A stretch of DNA of 48,159 nucleotides from an uncultured Alphaproteobacteria bacterium (GTDB lineage: Bacteria; Pseudomonadota; Alphaproteobacteria; HIMB59): NCBI GenBank assembly GCA_902514885.1, contig CABXST010000004.1, positions 1-48,159 on the forward strand, given 5' to 3'. Of this stretch, positions 21,629 to 29,228 are shown one piece after another. The stretch's first letter is position 1; each line of letters opens with the position of its first letter. A program made the position numbers and the translations under genes. Under the pieces are notes generated by a model, which did no database searches, had not been told where the DNA came from, and saw nothing but the letters and a program-made list of their open reading frames with translations.

Positions 21629-21874
21629 TTAATTAACGCAAACAAACTGTCTGTTACGTGATTTTTTGAACAGAACTTTGCCTTCTACTAAAGAGAAAAG
21701 AGTGTGGTCTTTTCCAATCCCTACATTATCGCCCGGGTAAAATTTAGTACCACGCTGACGAACAATAATATTTCCAGGAATTACGTGTTCTCCACCAAAC
21801 TTTTTAACTCCAAGCCTTCTACCAGCCGAGTCTCTTCCGTTTTTGGAACTTCCACCTGCTTTTTTTGTTGCCAT
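21629..21874 (-). CDS. rpmA: 50S ribosomal protein L27
   Basis: Ribosomal protein L27, 81 residues, with its N-terminus near the peptidyl transferase centre. The sequence [27 protein letters not shown] is diagnostic, as are [15 protein letters not shown] and the GIGKDHTLF segment. It lies 4 bases after rplU. The N-terminal Met-Ala start without a FLKLDLQ-type prefix shows it is not of the cleaved Firmicute type. Confidence 0.97.
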   Translation of the reverse strand: MATKKAGGSSKNGRDSAGRRLGVKKFGGEHVIPGNIIVRQRGTKFYPGDNVGIGKDHTLFSLVEGKVLFKKSRNRQFVCVN

Positions 21875-21878
21875 AGTT

Positions 21879-22403
21879 TTACTTTTTTACCTCAGTTGTT
21901 TCTTTTTTCACAGTCTTTTTTTCTGTAGCCTCAACCTTTTTAGGTTTTTCAGCTTTAGCTTCAACTTTTTTTGTTTCAGTAGCTTTTACTTCAGTTTTTT
22001 TTGGAGTTTCTGCCTTTTTTTCAACTTTTTTTGGGGCCTCTGCTTTTGGAGTAGCCTTCTTAACTGGCTCTTTAAAGCTTTCTTCTCCTATGGCGGACTT
22101 GATTGCCATGACCTTTAATATAGAGATATATTGACGATGACCTTTAGTTCTTTGAAAGTGTTTTCTTCTATTCTTTCTAAAAACTCTAATCTTATCGTCT
22201 CTGGTTTGGTACAATAATTTTGCAGATACTTCCGCACCTTTTACAGCTGGAGATCCAAGTTCAAACTTATCGCCATTTCCAACTGCCACGATATCTTTAA
22301 AAGATATGGTATCGCCAACGTTGCCCTCTATTTTATCAATCTTTAAAACATCTCCTGGAGACACTTTAAATTGCTTACCAACTGATTTAAGAACTGCGTA
22401 CAT
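21879..22403 (-). CDS. rplU: 50S ribosomal protein L21 with long Lys/Ala/Glu-rich tail
   Basis: Residues 1-104 are standard L21: [31 protein letters not shown], and the basic [21 protein letters not shown]. Residues 105-174 (about 21882-22091) are an extra tail made of loosely repeated KKVE/KAE/APKK units, low complexity and probably disordered. L21 is normally about 103 residues; similar Lys/Ala tails occur in some alphaproteobacteria. The first gene of the ribosomal/obg/pro run, it has a promoter-like sequence just upstream. Confidence 0.96.
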   Translation of the reverse strand: MYAVLKSVGKQFKVSPGDVLKIDKIEGNVGDTISFKDIVAVGNGDKFELGSPAVKGAEVSAKLLYQTRDDKIRVFRKNRRKHFQRTKGHRQYISILKVMAIKSAIGEESFKEPVKKATPKAEAPKKVEKKAETPKKTEVKATETKKVEAKAEKPKKVEATEKKTVKKETTEVKK

Positions 22404-22415
22404 AATAAGTCGGTC

Positions 22416-22443
22416 AATATATATAGGTCTTTATTTATGTCAA
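22416..22443 (-). promoter_or_regulatory. Candidate rplU promoter
   Basis: On the minus strand TTGACA (22438-22443) is followed after 16 bases by TATATT (22416-22421). The -10 lies only 12 bases before the rplU ATG at 22403, implying a very short leader. The match to a sigma-70 promoter is good but the spacing to the start is tight, so a second upstream promoter is possible. Confidence 0.4.
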
Positions 22444-22492
22444 TAGTCAAAAATGCAATAAAATAGCGATTTATTTGGAGATTAGTTTTTGA

Positions 22493-22906
22493 TTAATTTA
22501 TTTTGCAAGACTTACACAAAACATAAAATTCAAGGTTATACCTTGTAATTTCTAATTGATTATCCTTAACTAGATCGCTGACACCATCCGTTAAATATTT
22601 ATTTTTAATCTCTTTTACCTTTCCACATCTCTCGCAAATGGTAAAAGCGGTGTTACTCGCACAATTTGAGTTATTACATATTATAAAGGAGTTAATACTC
22701 TCAATTTTGTGAATTTTTCCTAATTCAACCAATTTATCTAAAGCTCTGTAAACTTGAAGAGGTGAGTTTAAGCCCTCTTTCTTCAGACTATCTAATATAA
22801 AGTATGCCTTTAAAGGCTCTCCGCTGTTTTGTAAGAGATCAAGAACAATTCTTTGATTTTTGGTTAAACTTTGACTTTTTTTAGAGTGTGTATGTGTTGA
22901 ACTCAT
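22493..22906 (-). CDS. zur: Fur-family zinc regulator Zur
   Basis: A 137-residue Fur-family repressor. An N-terminal winged helix (TKNQRIVLDLLQNSGEPLKAYFILD, then SPLQVYRALDKLVELGKIHKI) precedes a dimerisation domain with CERCGKVKE and C-terminal CKSC cysteine pairs that form the structural zinc site. The identity as Zur rather than Fur comes from its place in an operon with znuB and znuC (4-base overlap with znuB) and from the palindromic operator upstream of znuC/znuA. An N-terminal STHTHS stretch may add metal contacts. It likely autoregulates through the operon promoter. Confidence 0.92.
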   Translation of the reverse strand: MSSTHTHSKKSQSLTKNQRIVLDLLQNSGEPLKAYFILDSLKKEGLNSPLQVYRALDKLVELGKIHKIESINSFIICNNSNCASNTAFTICERCGKVKEIKNKYLTDGVSDLVKDNQLEITRYNLEFYVLCKSCKIN

Positions 22907-23733
22907 TTTTTATTATCTAACAATTCTATTTTTTTTTTCGAGATAAGCAATTTTTTCAGTGGCAACAGAGTTAATATAAAGACACCCAGAGTAATTGTTA
23001 AAATAGTAGGACCAGTAGGTGTGTTCCAAATCATCGAGGTTTGAATACCAAGAACTACTGAAGCGACACCTATAATTGAGGATATGATTGCCATTTGAAT
23101 TGGTGTGGAGGACAAGTTTCTTGAAGCAGATGCGGGGATGATTAGAAGACCAGTTATTAATAATATCCCGACAATTTTTATAGATATTGCAATGACACTA
23201 GCTATTAGCAAAGTAAAGATTGCATTAGCTAGATCTGGATTTAATCCTTCTGCTTTGGCTAATTCTAAGTTAACTGTTCCAGCAAAAAGAGGTCTCCAAA
23301 TTAATATCAATACAATTAAAACAATACCTCCTCCAATCCAGACAAATAATAAGTCGGTGGTATTGACAGAGAGAATATCTCCAAAAAGCAAACCCATGAG
23401 ATCAATTCTTATGAATGAAAGTATACCTAATAGAACTAATCCTATCGCTAGCACAGAGTGAGCTAACAGACCTAATAAAGCATCATCTGGAAGATTGGTT
23501 CTCCTTTGTAAAAACAGTAAAGACAGGGCAAGTAAGCAAGAAACTACAAATACGGCTATGATCAAGTTGAAATCCAAAGCATAAGCAATAACAACTCCTA
23601 ATAAGGCAGAGTGTGCAATGGTATCACCAAAATAAGATAGCCTTCTCCAAACTATAAAGCATCCCAGTGGTCCTGTAATAAATGCTAAACCAATTCCTGC
23701 TGCAAAAGCTCTAACAATAAAATCATCAAACAT
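22903..23733 (-). CDS. znuB: Zinc ABC transporter permease ZnuB
   Basis: An inner-membrane permease of the ABC-3 family, 276 residues, with about eight hydrophobic segments. FITGPLGCFIVWRRLSYFGDTIAHSALLG is the conserved N-terminal region and ALLITGLLIIPASASRN the conserved late segment. It imports zinc with ZnuC and the binding protein ZnuA. znuC lies 2 bases upstream and zur overlaps its 3' end by 4 bases. Confidence 0.94.
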   Translation of the reverse strand: MFDDFIVRAFAAGIGLAFITGPLGCFIVWRRLSYFGDTIAHSALLGVVIAYALDFNLIIAVFVVSCLLALSLLFLQRRTNLPDDALLGLLAHSVLAIGLVLLGILSFIRIDLMGLLFGDILSVNTTDLLFVWIGGGIVLIVLILIWRPLFAGTVNLELAKAEGLNPDLANAIFTLLIASVIAISIKIVGILLITGLLIIPASASRNLSSTPIQMAIISSIIGVASVVLGIQTSMIWNTPTGPTILTITLGVFILTLLPLKKLLISKKKIELLDNKK

Positions 23734-23735
23734 TA

Positions 23736-24485
23736 TTAGTCTTTCTTCGAGTCATCTATACTCCCATCAGGTAAGTGTTCGTGATCGTGGTCATGTTGAT
23801 AAAAAGCTAAGGTGGGATCAATATTCTTTCCAAATAATTTAACATATTCTGGCTCCTTTATGACAGTGTTGGGAGCTCCAGAACAACAAACATGCCCATT
23901 AAGACAAATAACGTAATCAGTTTGTGACATCACCACATGTAAGTTATGTGAAATAAGTAATATTCCGCAGTTTATTTTTTTTACAATTTCTTGGATTGTC
24001 TTATATAAAGCAATTTCTCCAGGATAGTCGACACCTTGAACAGGTTCATCTAAAACCAGAAAATGAGGTTCTTTAGCTATTGCGCGAGCCATGAGTAATC
24101 TTTGAAATTCTCCTCCAGACAAATTTCTAACATCTTCATAAATAAGATGTTTGATTCCAGTGATACTGAGGGCATCATTAATCTCACTGGTCTTATGTTT
24201 TTTTACTAAATTAACGAAATCTATTGCCCTTAATGGGAGGGACCAATCAATTGAAATTTTTTGTGGCACATATGAAATTCGCATTCCTTTTTTGATATTA
24301 TTTGTGCCTTCGTCAGGTTTTAAAATATCCAATGACATTTTTGCAGTTGTTGATTTGCCAGATCCGTTAGGTCCAATCAATGTTACAATTTCTCCTTGGG
24401 AAACTTTTAATGAGACACCTCTAACCAACCATTTATGGTTTCTTAAAACTCCACAGTTATTTAATTCAACTAAATAATTATTCAT
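23736..24485 (-). CDS. znuC: Zinc ABC transporter ATPase ZnuC
   Basis: The ATP-binding subunit, 249 residues. Walker A is GPNGSGKST, the signature is LSGGEFQRLLMARA and Walker B is FLVLDEPVQGVD, followed by the switch His in LISHNLHVV. The C-terminal tail (YQHDHDHEHLPDG) is His-rich and probably binds zinc, as in some other ZnuC proteins. It is the first gene of znuC-znuB-zur and divergent to znuA across the Zur-box spacer. Confidence 0.94.
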   Translation of the reverse strand: MNNYLVELNNCGVLRNHKWLVRGVSLKVSQGEIVTLIGPNGSGKSTTAKMSLDILKPDEGTNNIKKGMRISYVPQKISIDWSLPLRAIDFVNLVKKHKTSEINDALSITGIKHLIYEDVRNLSGGEFQRLLMARAIAKEPHFLVLDEPVQGVDYPGEIALYKTIQEIVKKINCGILLISHNLHVVMSQTDYVICLNGHVCCSGAPNTVIKEPEYVKLFGKNIDPTLAFYQHDHDHEHLPDGSIDDSKKD

Positions 24486-24510
24486 TTTTTAATATTGACA
24501 TATTTTTATG

Positions 24511-24540
24511 GTTATAATATTACGTATGTAATAATATAAC
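24511..24540. promoter_or_regulatory. Zur operator between znuC and znuA
   Basis: A 30-base inverted repeat starting GTTATAATATTAC, with 13 of 15 base pairs complementary around the centre. The half-site resembles the alphaproteobacterial Zur motif (GTTATAwTATAAC type). It lies in the 76-base spacer and is positioned to repress both the znuC-znuB-zur and znuA promoters; a TTGACA at 24495-24500 upstream of it may be the -35 of znuA. Confidence 0.85.
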
Positions 24541-24561
24541 ACTTAGAGGTAGGTAATAGAC

Positions 24562-25716
24562 ATGAATTTCTTTCAAAAATCAATTATTTTTGGACTTTCT
24601 ATTTTATTTAGTAGTTTTTCTGCTCACGCAGACGTAAGCACAGACATCAAAGTAGTAACCACAATAAAGCCATTACATTCATTAATATCTAGAATTATGG
24701 AAACAAGAGGAGAACCACAATTAATTATTGAGGGCACAAATAATCCTCACACTTTTGTCTTTAAACCATCACATGCAAAAATGATTGAAGAGGCAGATAT
24801 TGTTTTTTGGATTGGAGAGGATTTGGAGGCATTTATGGAAAAACCTTTAAACTCTCTAGCAAAAGACACAAAAAAAATTGCATTTATGGACTCCGAGTCC
24901 ATTGAAAAACTAAAATTTAGAGAAGAAAACATTTTTGATGATCACGACGACCATGATGATCACGATGATCATGACGATCACGATGATCATGATGGCCATG
25001 ACGACGAACATGAAGGACACGATGATCATGACGATCACGATGGTCACAAAGATGATGATCATGACAATCACGATGATCATGATGGCCATGACGACGAACA
25101 TGAAGGACACGATGGTCACAAAGATGATGATCATGACGATCACGATGATCATGATGGCCATGACGACGAACATGACGATCATGCAGGACATCACGACGGT
25201 CACAATCACGGAGAGTTTGATGCTCACATATGGTTGGACCCAGAGAACGCTAAAGAGATGGTTAAAATTATCCGTGATGAATTAATAAAAATTGATCCAG
25301 AGGGTCAAAGGCAATATTCAGTAAATGCAGCAGGAGCTACTTTGGAACTAGATAATCTGATTAATAATGTTGAAAAAGAATTATCTAAAGACATTAGTTA
25401 CATTGTATTCCATGATGCCTACCAATATTTTGAAACAAGATTTGGTGTGAAATCTGCAGGAGCGTTAACTTTAAATCCTGACGTCCTACCTGGTGCTAAA
25501 CAAATAGCTGATATACAAGATTTAATTAGTGACAAGGGTATTAAGTGTATCTTCTCTGAGCCTCAATATAATCCAAAGATAATTGAGACACTCGGCAACG
25601 ATATGAATATCTCTACTGGTGTTATGGATCCTTTAGGAGCTTTCATAGATGCTGGACCTACAATGTATGTTGAACTAATTAATGGAATTGCAAATTCTAT
25701 TAAAGAGTGTCACTAA
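24562..25716 (+). CDS. znuA: Zinc ABC transporter binding protein ZnuA with long His/Asp loop
   Basis: The periplasmic zinc-binding protein, 384 residues, with a cleavable signal peptide (IIFGLSILFSSFSAHADV). Expected zinc ligands are in KPLHSLI, NNPHTFVFKPS, FDAHIWLDPENA and VFHDAYQYFET. Residues 126-217 form an exceptionally long DDH/DGH-rich insertion (the E. coli loop is far shorter), tandemly repeated at DNA level. Such loops capture zinc and hand it to the main site. It is single-gene and divergent from znuC under Zur. Confidence 0.95.
   Translation: MNFFQKSIIFGLSILFSSFSAHADVSTDIKVVTTIKPLHSLISRIMETRGEPQLIIEGTNNPHTFVFKPSHAKMIEEADIVFWIGEDLEAFMEKPLNSLAKDTKKIAFMDSESIEKLKFREENIFDDHDDHDDHDDHDDHDDHDGHDDEHEGHDDHDDHDGHKDDDHDNHDDHDGHDDEHEGHDGHKDDDHDDHDDHDGHDDEHDDHAGHHDGHNHGEFDAHIWLDPENAKEMVKIIRDELIKIDPEGQRQYSVNAAGATLELDNLINNVEKELSKDISYIVFHDAYQYFETRFGVKSAGALTLNPDVLPGAKQIADIQDLISDKGIKCIFSEPQYNPKIIETLGNDMNISTGVMDPLGAFIDAGPTMYVELINGIANSIKECH
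24937..25212 (+). repeat. Tandem repeats coding the ZnuA His/Asp loop
   Basis: Imperfect tandem repeats with a base unit of 9 bases (GATCAYGAY-type codons) nested in larger copies: GATGGCCATGACGACGAACA occurs at 24991, 25081 and 25153, giving spacings of 90 and 72 bases, and GGTCACAAAGATGATGATCA at 25042 and 25114 (72 bases). All lengths are multiples of 3, so copy changes keep the frame. This suggests recent slippage or unequal recombination. Confidence 0.85.
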
Positions 25717-25790
25717 GGAATTTTGAAATAAGTTTCAGATAATTTCAATAATCTAAGAAACTTAAAGTCAAAAAAAAAACTAATTTACAA

Positions 25791-25828
25791 TTTTCTCATA
25801 TAGGCATTTTATATGCCTTATGAGAAAA
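25791..25828. other. Strong hairpin / inverted repeat downstream of znuA
   Basis: Arms 25791-25807 and 25813-25828 pair over 16 bases with one bulged T at 25801 and a 5-base loop (TTTAT); the core is AGGCAT/ATGCCT and outer ends are TTTTCTC/GAGAAAA. There is no downstream T run on either strand, so a canonical intrinsic terminator is not supported, but the symmetry is high. It may terminate or stabilise the znuA message, or be an operator. Confidence 0.5.
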
Positions 25829-25990
25829 ACTAAAAACAAGGTTTGTAATCACAAAATAAAAAGAATCGTTGAAGAGAAGTATTATCCCATATCATTTATT
25901 GAAAGAGTGAATGTTATGTATCAATTAAATTCTCAAAAAAAGGTTAATGAGAATTTGCCTAGTTTATCAGCTAACTTAAATAAAACCTGA
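25820..25990 (+). CDS. Possible small basic protein, 56 residues
   Basis: An ORF of 57 codons (MRKTKNKVCNHKIKRIVEEK at the start) within the 392-base gap between znuA and the Irr-like gene. It is rich in Lys, has no membrane segment, and its start codon lies in the right arm of the hairpin above, with no good ribosome binding site. I do not recognise it. It may be a chance ORF; the remainder of the gap (25717-25790 and 25991-26108) holds no convincing gene. Confidence 0.25.
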   Translation: MRKTKNKVCNHKIKRIVEEKYYPISFIERVNVMYQLNSQKKVNENLPSLSANLNKT

Positions 25991-26108
25991 TTTACTTGTT
26001 AACTCATCGTTTAATGGAATACATTACATTCTAGCTAGTGCTGTTTTGTCTTAATATAATATGCCAGATGCTATTGAATAATAACCATTTTTAGCCTATT
26101 TTGGAACA

Positions 26109-26528
26109 ATGAATTTATCAGATGCTAGTAAAAAAGAGATTGATGTAGTTCTAGAGAAGTGTGGATGGAGACAAACTAAACAAAGAGTGGTTCTCCTAAA
26201 ATCAATTTTTGATGGGAAAGACAAACACTTTTCAATTAATCAAATGAATGAAACTTTGAAAGATAACAGAAGTTATTTCTCTTTAACAACACTATATGAA
26301 AATCTGAATACTTTAGTTGATAAAGGATATTTAAAGCAAATTGTTGTTGATAAACAATCATTCTACGATACTAACACAACTAATCATATTCATGTTTATC
26401 ATCAAGAAGAGAATAAAATATACGATTACGACGATTGCATAGAGCTTCACAAAGATTTGCCGATACCAGCTTGCCTTTCGTTACTCGAGGAATATTCCTT
26501 AGTAATTAACCTCAAAAAAAAGAAGTAA
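26109..26528 (+). CDS. Irr-like Fur-family regulator
   Basis: A 139-residue Fur-family protein resembling the iron response regulator Irr of alphaproteobacteria. The winged helix reads CGWRQTKQRVVLLKSIFDGKDKHFSI and SLTTLYENLNTLVDKGYL, and DTNTTNHIHVYHQEE aligns with Irr's DTN..THHHYY segment. The classical Fur C-terminal CxxC zinc sites are missing, as in Irr. The heme regulatory motif (GCP) of rhizobial Irr is not present. A perfect TATAAT -10 lies at 26055-26060. The neighbouring iron-linked genes support an iron or heme sensing role. Confidence 0.8.
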   Translation: MNLSDASKKEIDVVLEKCGWRQTKQRVVLLKSIFDGKDKHFSINQMNETLKDNRSYFSLTTLYENLNTLVDKGYLKQIVVDKQSFYDTNTTNHIHVYHQEENKIYDYDDCIELHKDLPIPACLSLLEEYSLVINLKKKK

Positions 26529-26635
26529 TTCATTATTTGTAACTTATTTCAGTAAACTATGTCAATTCAGGTCTAGCAATACCTAAATTTTTTTTTATTT
26601 TTTTATAGTTTTTTTTCAATATTTTCTCTGACACT

Positions 26636-28054
26636 ATGAAAAAACTACAAATAAAAACAAAAATTTTGGCATCTATAACATTTTTAAGTTTCGGTTTAGC
26701 AGGTTTTGCTAATGCCGGAGCACACAGTGAAGATGTCTATGGCCCATTCCCAGTAACTTTAAAAGGTTATTCTGGTGATTGCACAAACACTGTTTCTTAC
26801 AGTGGCCAAATAGCAAGACATGCTCAACATGACAGTCTTAAAGCAGCTTCTACAAAAGGAAGCTATGATGATATGAATGCATATTATATTGGAGCTGATG
26901 GCGACCAAGCTCTTTTAGCCCCTTCATCCAAAGATGGCTTTCCTATTATGCAAACATTAGTAAACGAAATATCATCGGGTAAGAACTTATCTGGAAAGAC
27001 ATATAAAGGTACCATTACAGCATGGCCAAATAATATGACAGCTCCAGAGGTTATTGATTTCTGGATGATGAAAGCTGCAGATAACCCTAAGGACGTATCT
27101 GTAGGTCTTAACTATCAACAACTTTTATCAAAGTTTATCATGGGAGCAGTCTTTTACAATCAAGCTGTAGATAACTATCTTGATGAAAAAATGGGCGCTG
27201 ACTCTAAACCAAATGATAAGCCTTACAAAGATGGTGCTTGTTATACTGGTAAAGAACATAGTTGGGACGAAGCATTTGGGTATTGGGGAGCTGCAGCTCA
27301 CTCACTATTACTTTCAGCAGAAGATAATTACAATGTAGCTAAGAGAAAAGATCTAGCCGCAGCTGATTATAATGGAGACGGTGTTGTAGACTTAAAATCT
27401 GAGTATGTTTTTGCTCATGCCTATTATGCTTCTAGTTTTGATAAGGGCGGTAAGACATCATATTTAGAGGATATCACAAGAGCCTTTCTTGATGGTAGAA
27501 AACTCATTACCTCTGCAAATGGTGAGAAACTATCTGATGCTCAAAGATCAGAGCTGATGGGACATGTAAATGTCATTAATGAAAACTGGCAGAAGGTTAT
27601 TGCTGAGTCTGTATTCAAATATGCAGGTTCAACATACAAATCTTTAGTAGCACTTGAGTCTGTAGGTAACGCTGATTTAGCCAAGGAATTCGATAAATAT
27701 ATGAAGTACTGGGGAGAGCTAAAAGGTTTCTCAATGGCGCTTCAAGTCGGAAAAGAAAATATTGGTGAAACAGCAACAAAACTTAATCGTATGGTTGGTT
27801 TTGGACCTATGCTTTTAGATGAGACCCAAATTGTTGGAATTAAAGGTATGAGCGGTAGCGATGGTAAATACATTACCTCAGAATACGAAATGGGTAAGAT
27901 TTACTCTATGCATGATGCTAAGCTTCATATGTTAAAAATACAAAAACTTATGATTGATCAATTTGGTGTTGAGGCAAGAGGAAATGATATGCTTGCTGAG
28001 ATGTCAGATCTTGCATCAAAAATTGGAACATCTGATTCAGCAGAAAACGACTAG
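26636..28054 (+). CDS. DUF4856 secreted protein, possibly iron-related
   Basis: A 472-residue protein with a signal peptide (ILASITFLSFGLAGFANA). The DUF4856 features are VSYSGQIARHAQHDSLK near the mature N-terminus and a central EHSWDEAFGYWGAA with a preceding KFIMGAVFYNQAVDNYL. The all-helical fold is related to imelysin/IrpA-type proteins in organisation, and members sit near iron-regulated genes. An acidic DYNGDGVVD loop may bind calcium. Function is not known; it lies 107 bases after the Irr-like gene, whose product may control it. Confidence 0.8.
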   Translation: MKKLQIKTKILASITFLSFGLAGFANAGAHSEDVYGPFPVTLKGYSGDCTNTVSYSGQIARHAQHDSLKAASTKGSYDDMNAYYIGADGDQALLAPSSKDGFPIMQTLVNEISSGKNLSGKTYKGTITAWPNNMTAPEVIDFWMMKAADNPKDVSVGLNYQQLLSKFIMGAVFYNQAVDNYLDEKMGADSKPNDKPYKDGACYTGKEHSWDEAFGYWGAAAHSLLLSAEDNYNVAKRKDLAAADYNGDGVVDLKSEYVFAHAYYASSFDKGGKTSYLEDITRAFLDGRKLITSANGEKLSDAQRSELMGHVNVINENWQKVIAESVFKYAGSTYKSLVALESVGNADLAKEFDKYMKYWGELKGFSMALQVGKENIGETATKLNRMVGFGPMLLDETQIVGIKGMSGSDGKYITSEYEMGKIYSMHDAKLHMLKIQKLMIDQFGVEARGNDMLAEMSDLASKIGTSDSAEND

Positions 28055-28102
28055 ATAAAAAGTTTGTCTCTTCTCCTACACTGACACATAAAGAGACGAT
28101 TT

Positions 28103-28126
28103 CATGGCCTTCTTCGGGAGGCCATG
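28103..28126. terminator. Terminator-like hairpin after the DUF4856 gene
   Basis: An 8-base stem CATGGCCT (28103-28110) and AGGCCATG (28119-28126) with an 8-base loop containing TTCGGG. It is followed by TTATAG rather than a clean T run, so efficiency is uncertain. It lies between the DUF4856 stop (28054) and the hydroxylase start (28145). Confidence 0.5.
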
Positions 28127-28144
28127 TTATAGTAATTTAATTAT

Positions 28145-29164
28145 ATGGAATTCTTTTTTGATATAATCCAAAATTTGGTTGATCAATTTACCAATCCAAA
28201 AAAAAGAGTATTTGTTCTTTACTTATTTTTATCTATTTTAATTGCAGGAGCTTGGCTCATTTTCCATAAAAAGAAATCACTGAAAGAGTCAATTAAATTT
28301 ATCTTCAATCCAAAAGTCTTTTTCTCAAAATCAGCAACAAGTGACTATAAAGTATTTTTCATTAATCAGATTATAATGTTATTAATTTCTCCACATCTCC
28401 TTACTCAGATAACAATAGCAACTGCGTTATATTTTTTCTTTTTTGAAATAAATTTTATTGAAATAGGCCTATTTGCTTCCTCTCCTAAATATTTAATTGT
28501 AAGCTTATTCACTCTAACTCACTTTATAGTAGATGATTTTTCTAAATATATTGTTCATCGATGGATGCATAATTGGCCATTTTTATGGGCATTACATAAA
28601 GTTCATCATTCAGCAACAAACCTCACTCCTATGACTGTTTTTAGAACCCATCCTCTTGAGGGTTTAGTATTTACATTAAGGTCAGCTTTTGCTCAGGGCG
28701 TAACAATATCAACTTTTGTTTATTTATTTGGTGGTGGTGTTGACTTATACACCATACTTGGTGCAAATTTGTTTGTATTTTTTTTCAATGTCTTTGGATC
28801 TAATCTAAGACATTCTCACATTGGTATTCGTTACTGGAAATGGTTAGAGTATGTTCTTATTTCACCCGCACAGCATCACTTACATCATTCAATAGCAAAA
28901 GAGCACTATAATAAAAACTATGGTGCAGCACTTGCTATTTGGGATTGGATATTTGGATCCTTACACCATTCTGAAGATACTGATAACCTCACACTAGGTT
29001 TAGGCACCAAAGATGATCAAAAAAAACATACTTTAAAAGAACTTTATCAAACTCCATTTATCGAGTCTTTTAAGTTTTTAAAGAAGAATTTCATAAAAGT
29101 ATTCCTATTTAAAAAAATTAATAAAAATAAATCTGAAATATACTACAAAAAATCACCACAATAG
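28145..29164 (+). CDS. Membrane di-iron fatty acid/sterol hydroxylase family protein
   Basis: A 339-residue integral membrane enzyme of the fatty acid hydroxylase/sterol desaturase superfamily. The N-terminal part has hydrophobic segments (YLFLSILIAGAWLIF and others). The eight-histidine di-iron signature is present: HRWMH, ALHKVHHSA and SPAQHHLHHS plus a further His in HYNKNYG. The substrate, lipid or carotenoid, cannot be told. The enzyme needs iron, which fits its position in this iron-linked block. Confidence 0.85.
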   Translation: MEFFFDIIQNLVDQFTNPKKRVFVLYLFLSILIAGAWLIFHKKKSLKESIKFIFNPKVFFSKSATSDYKVFFINQIIMLLISPHLLTQITIATALYFFFFEINFIEIGLFASSPKYLIVSLFTLTHFIVDDFSKYIVHRWMHNWPFLWALHKVHHSATNLTPMTVFRTHPLEGLVFTLRSAFAQGVTISTFVYLFGGGVDLYTILGANLFVFFFNVFGSNLRHSHIGIRYWKWLEYVLISPAQHHLHHSIAKEHYNKNYGAALAIWDWIFGSLHHSEDTDNLTLGLGTKDDQKKHTLKELYQTPFIESFKFLKKNFIKVFLFKKINKNKSEIYYKKSPQ

Positions 29165-29228
29165 TTGTTATTAAGCTATTAAAAATTTATTCATTTCAAT
29201 AATTACTGTCTCCTTTATAAAGAGTCCT

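Noticed and set aside
21843-22118. Plus-strand Phe/Ser-rich ORF opposite the L21 tail
   Set aside because: It is the antisense of Lys-rich codons (AAA/AAG read as TTT/CTT).
24937-25212. Regularly spaced repeats suggesting a CRISPR array
   Set aside because: Units are 9 bases in frame, contiguous, and code for His/Asp; there are no spacers or cas genes.
24910-25285. Antisense and alternate-frame ORFs over the znuA repeat (Met/Ile/Val- or Met/Thr-rich)
   Set aside because: They are shadows of the 9-base DDH repeat; the sense frame has a signal peptide and zinc-ligand motifs.
25731-25762. AGTTTC/GAAACT hairpin right after znuA as an intrinsic terminator
   Set aside because: A bulged stem and A run rather than T run downstream.
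26016-26032. Inverted repeat GAAT-N7-ATTC as an Irr box upstream of the Irr-like gene
   Set aside because: It is short and does not match the usual Irr motif closely enough; no second site in the region.
28066-28097. GTCTCTT/AAGAGAC inverted repeat after DUF4856
   Set aside because: The 18-base loop makes a functional hairpin doubtful; the adjacent CATGGCCT stem is the better terminator candidate.
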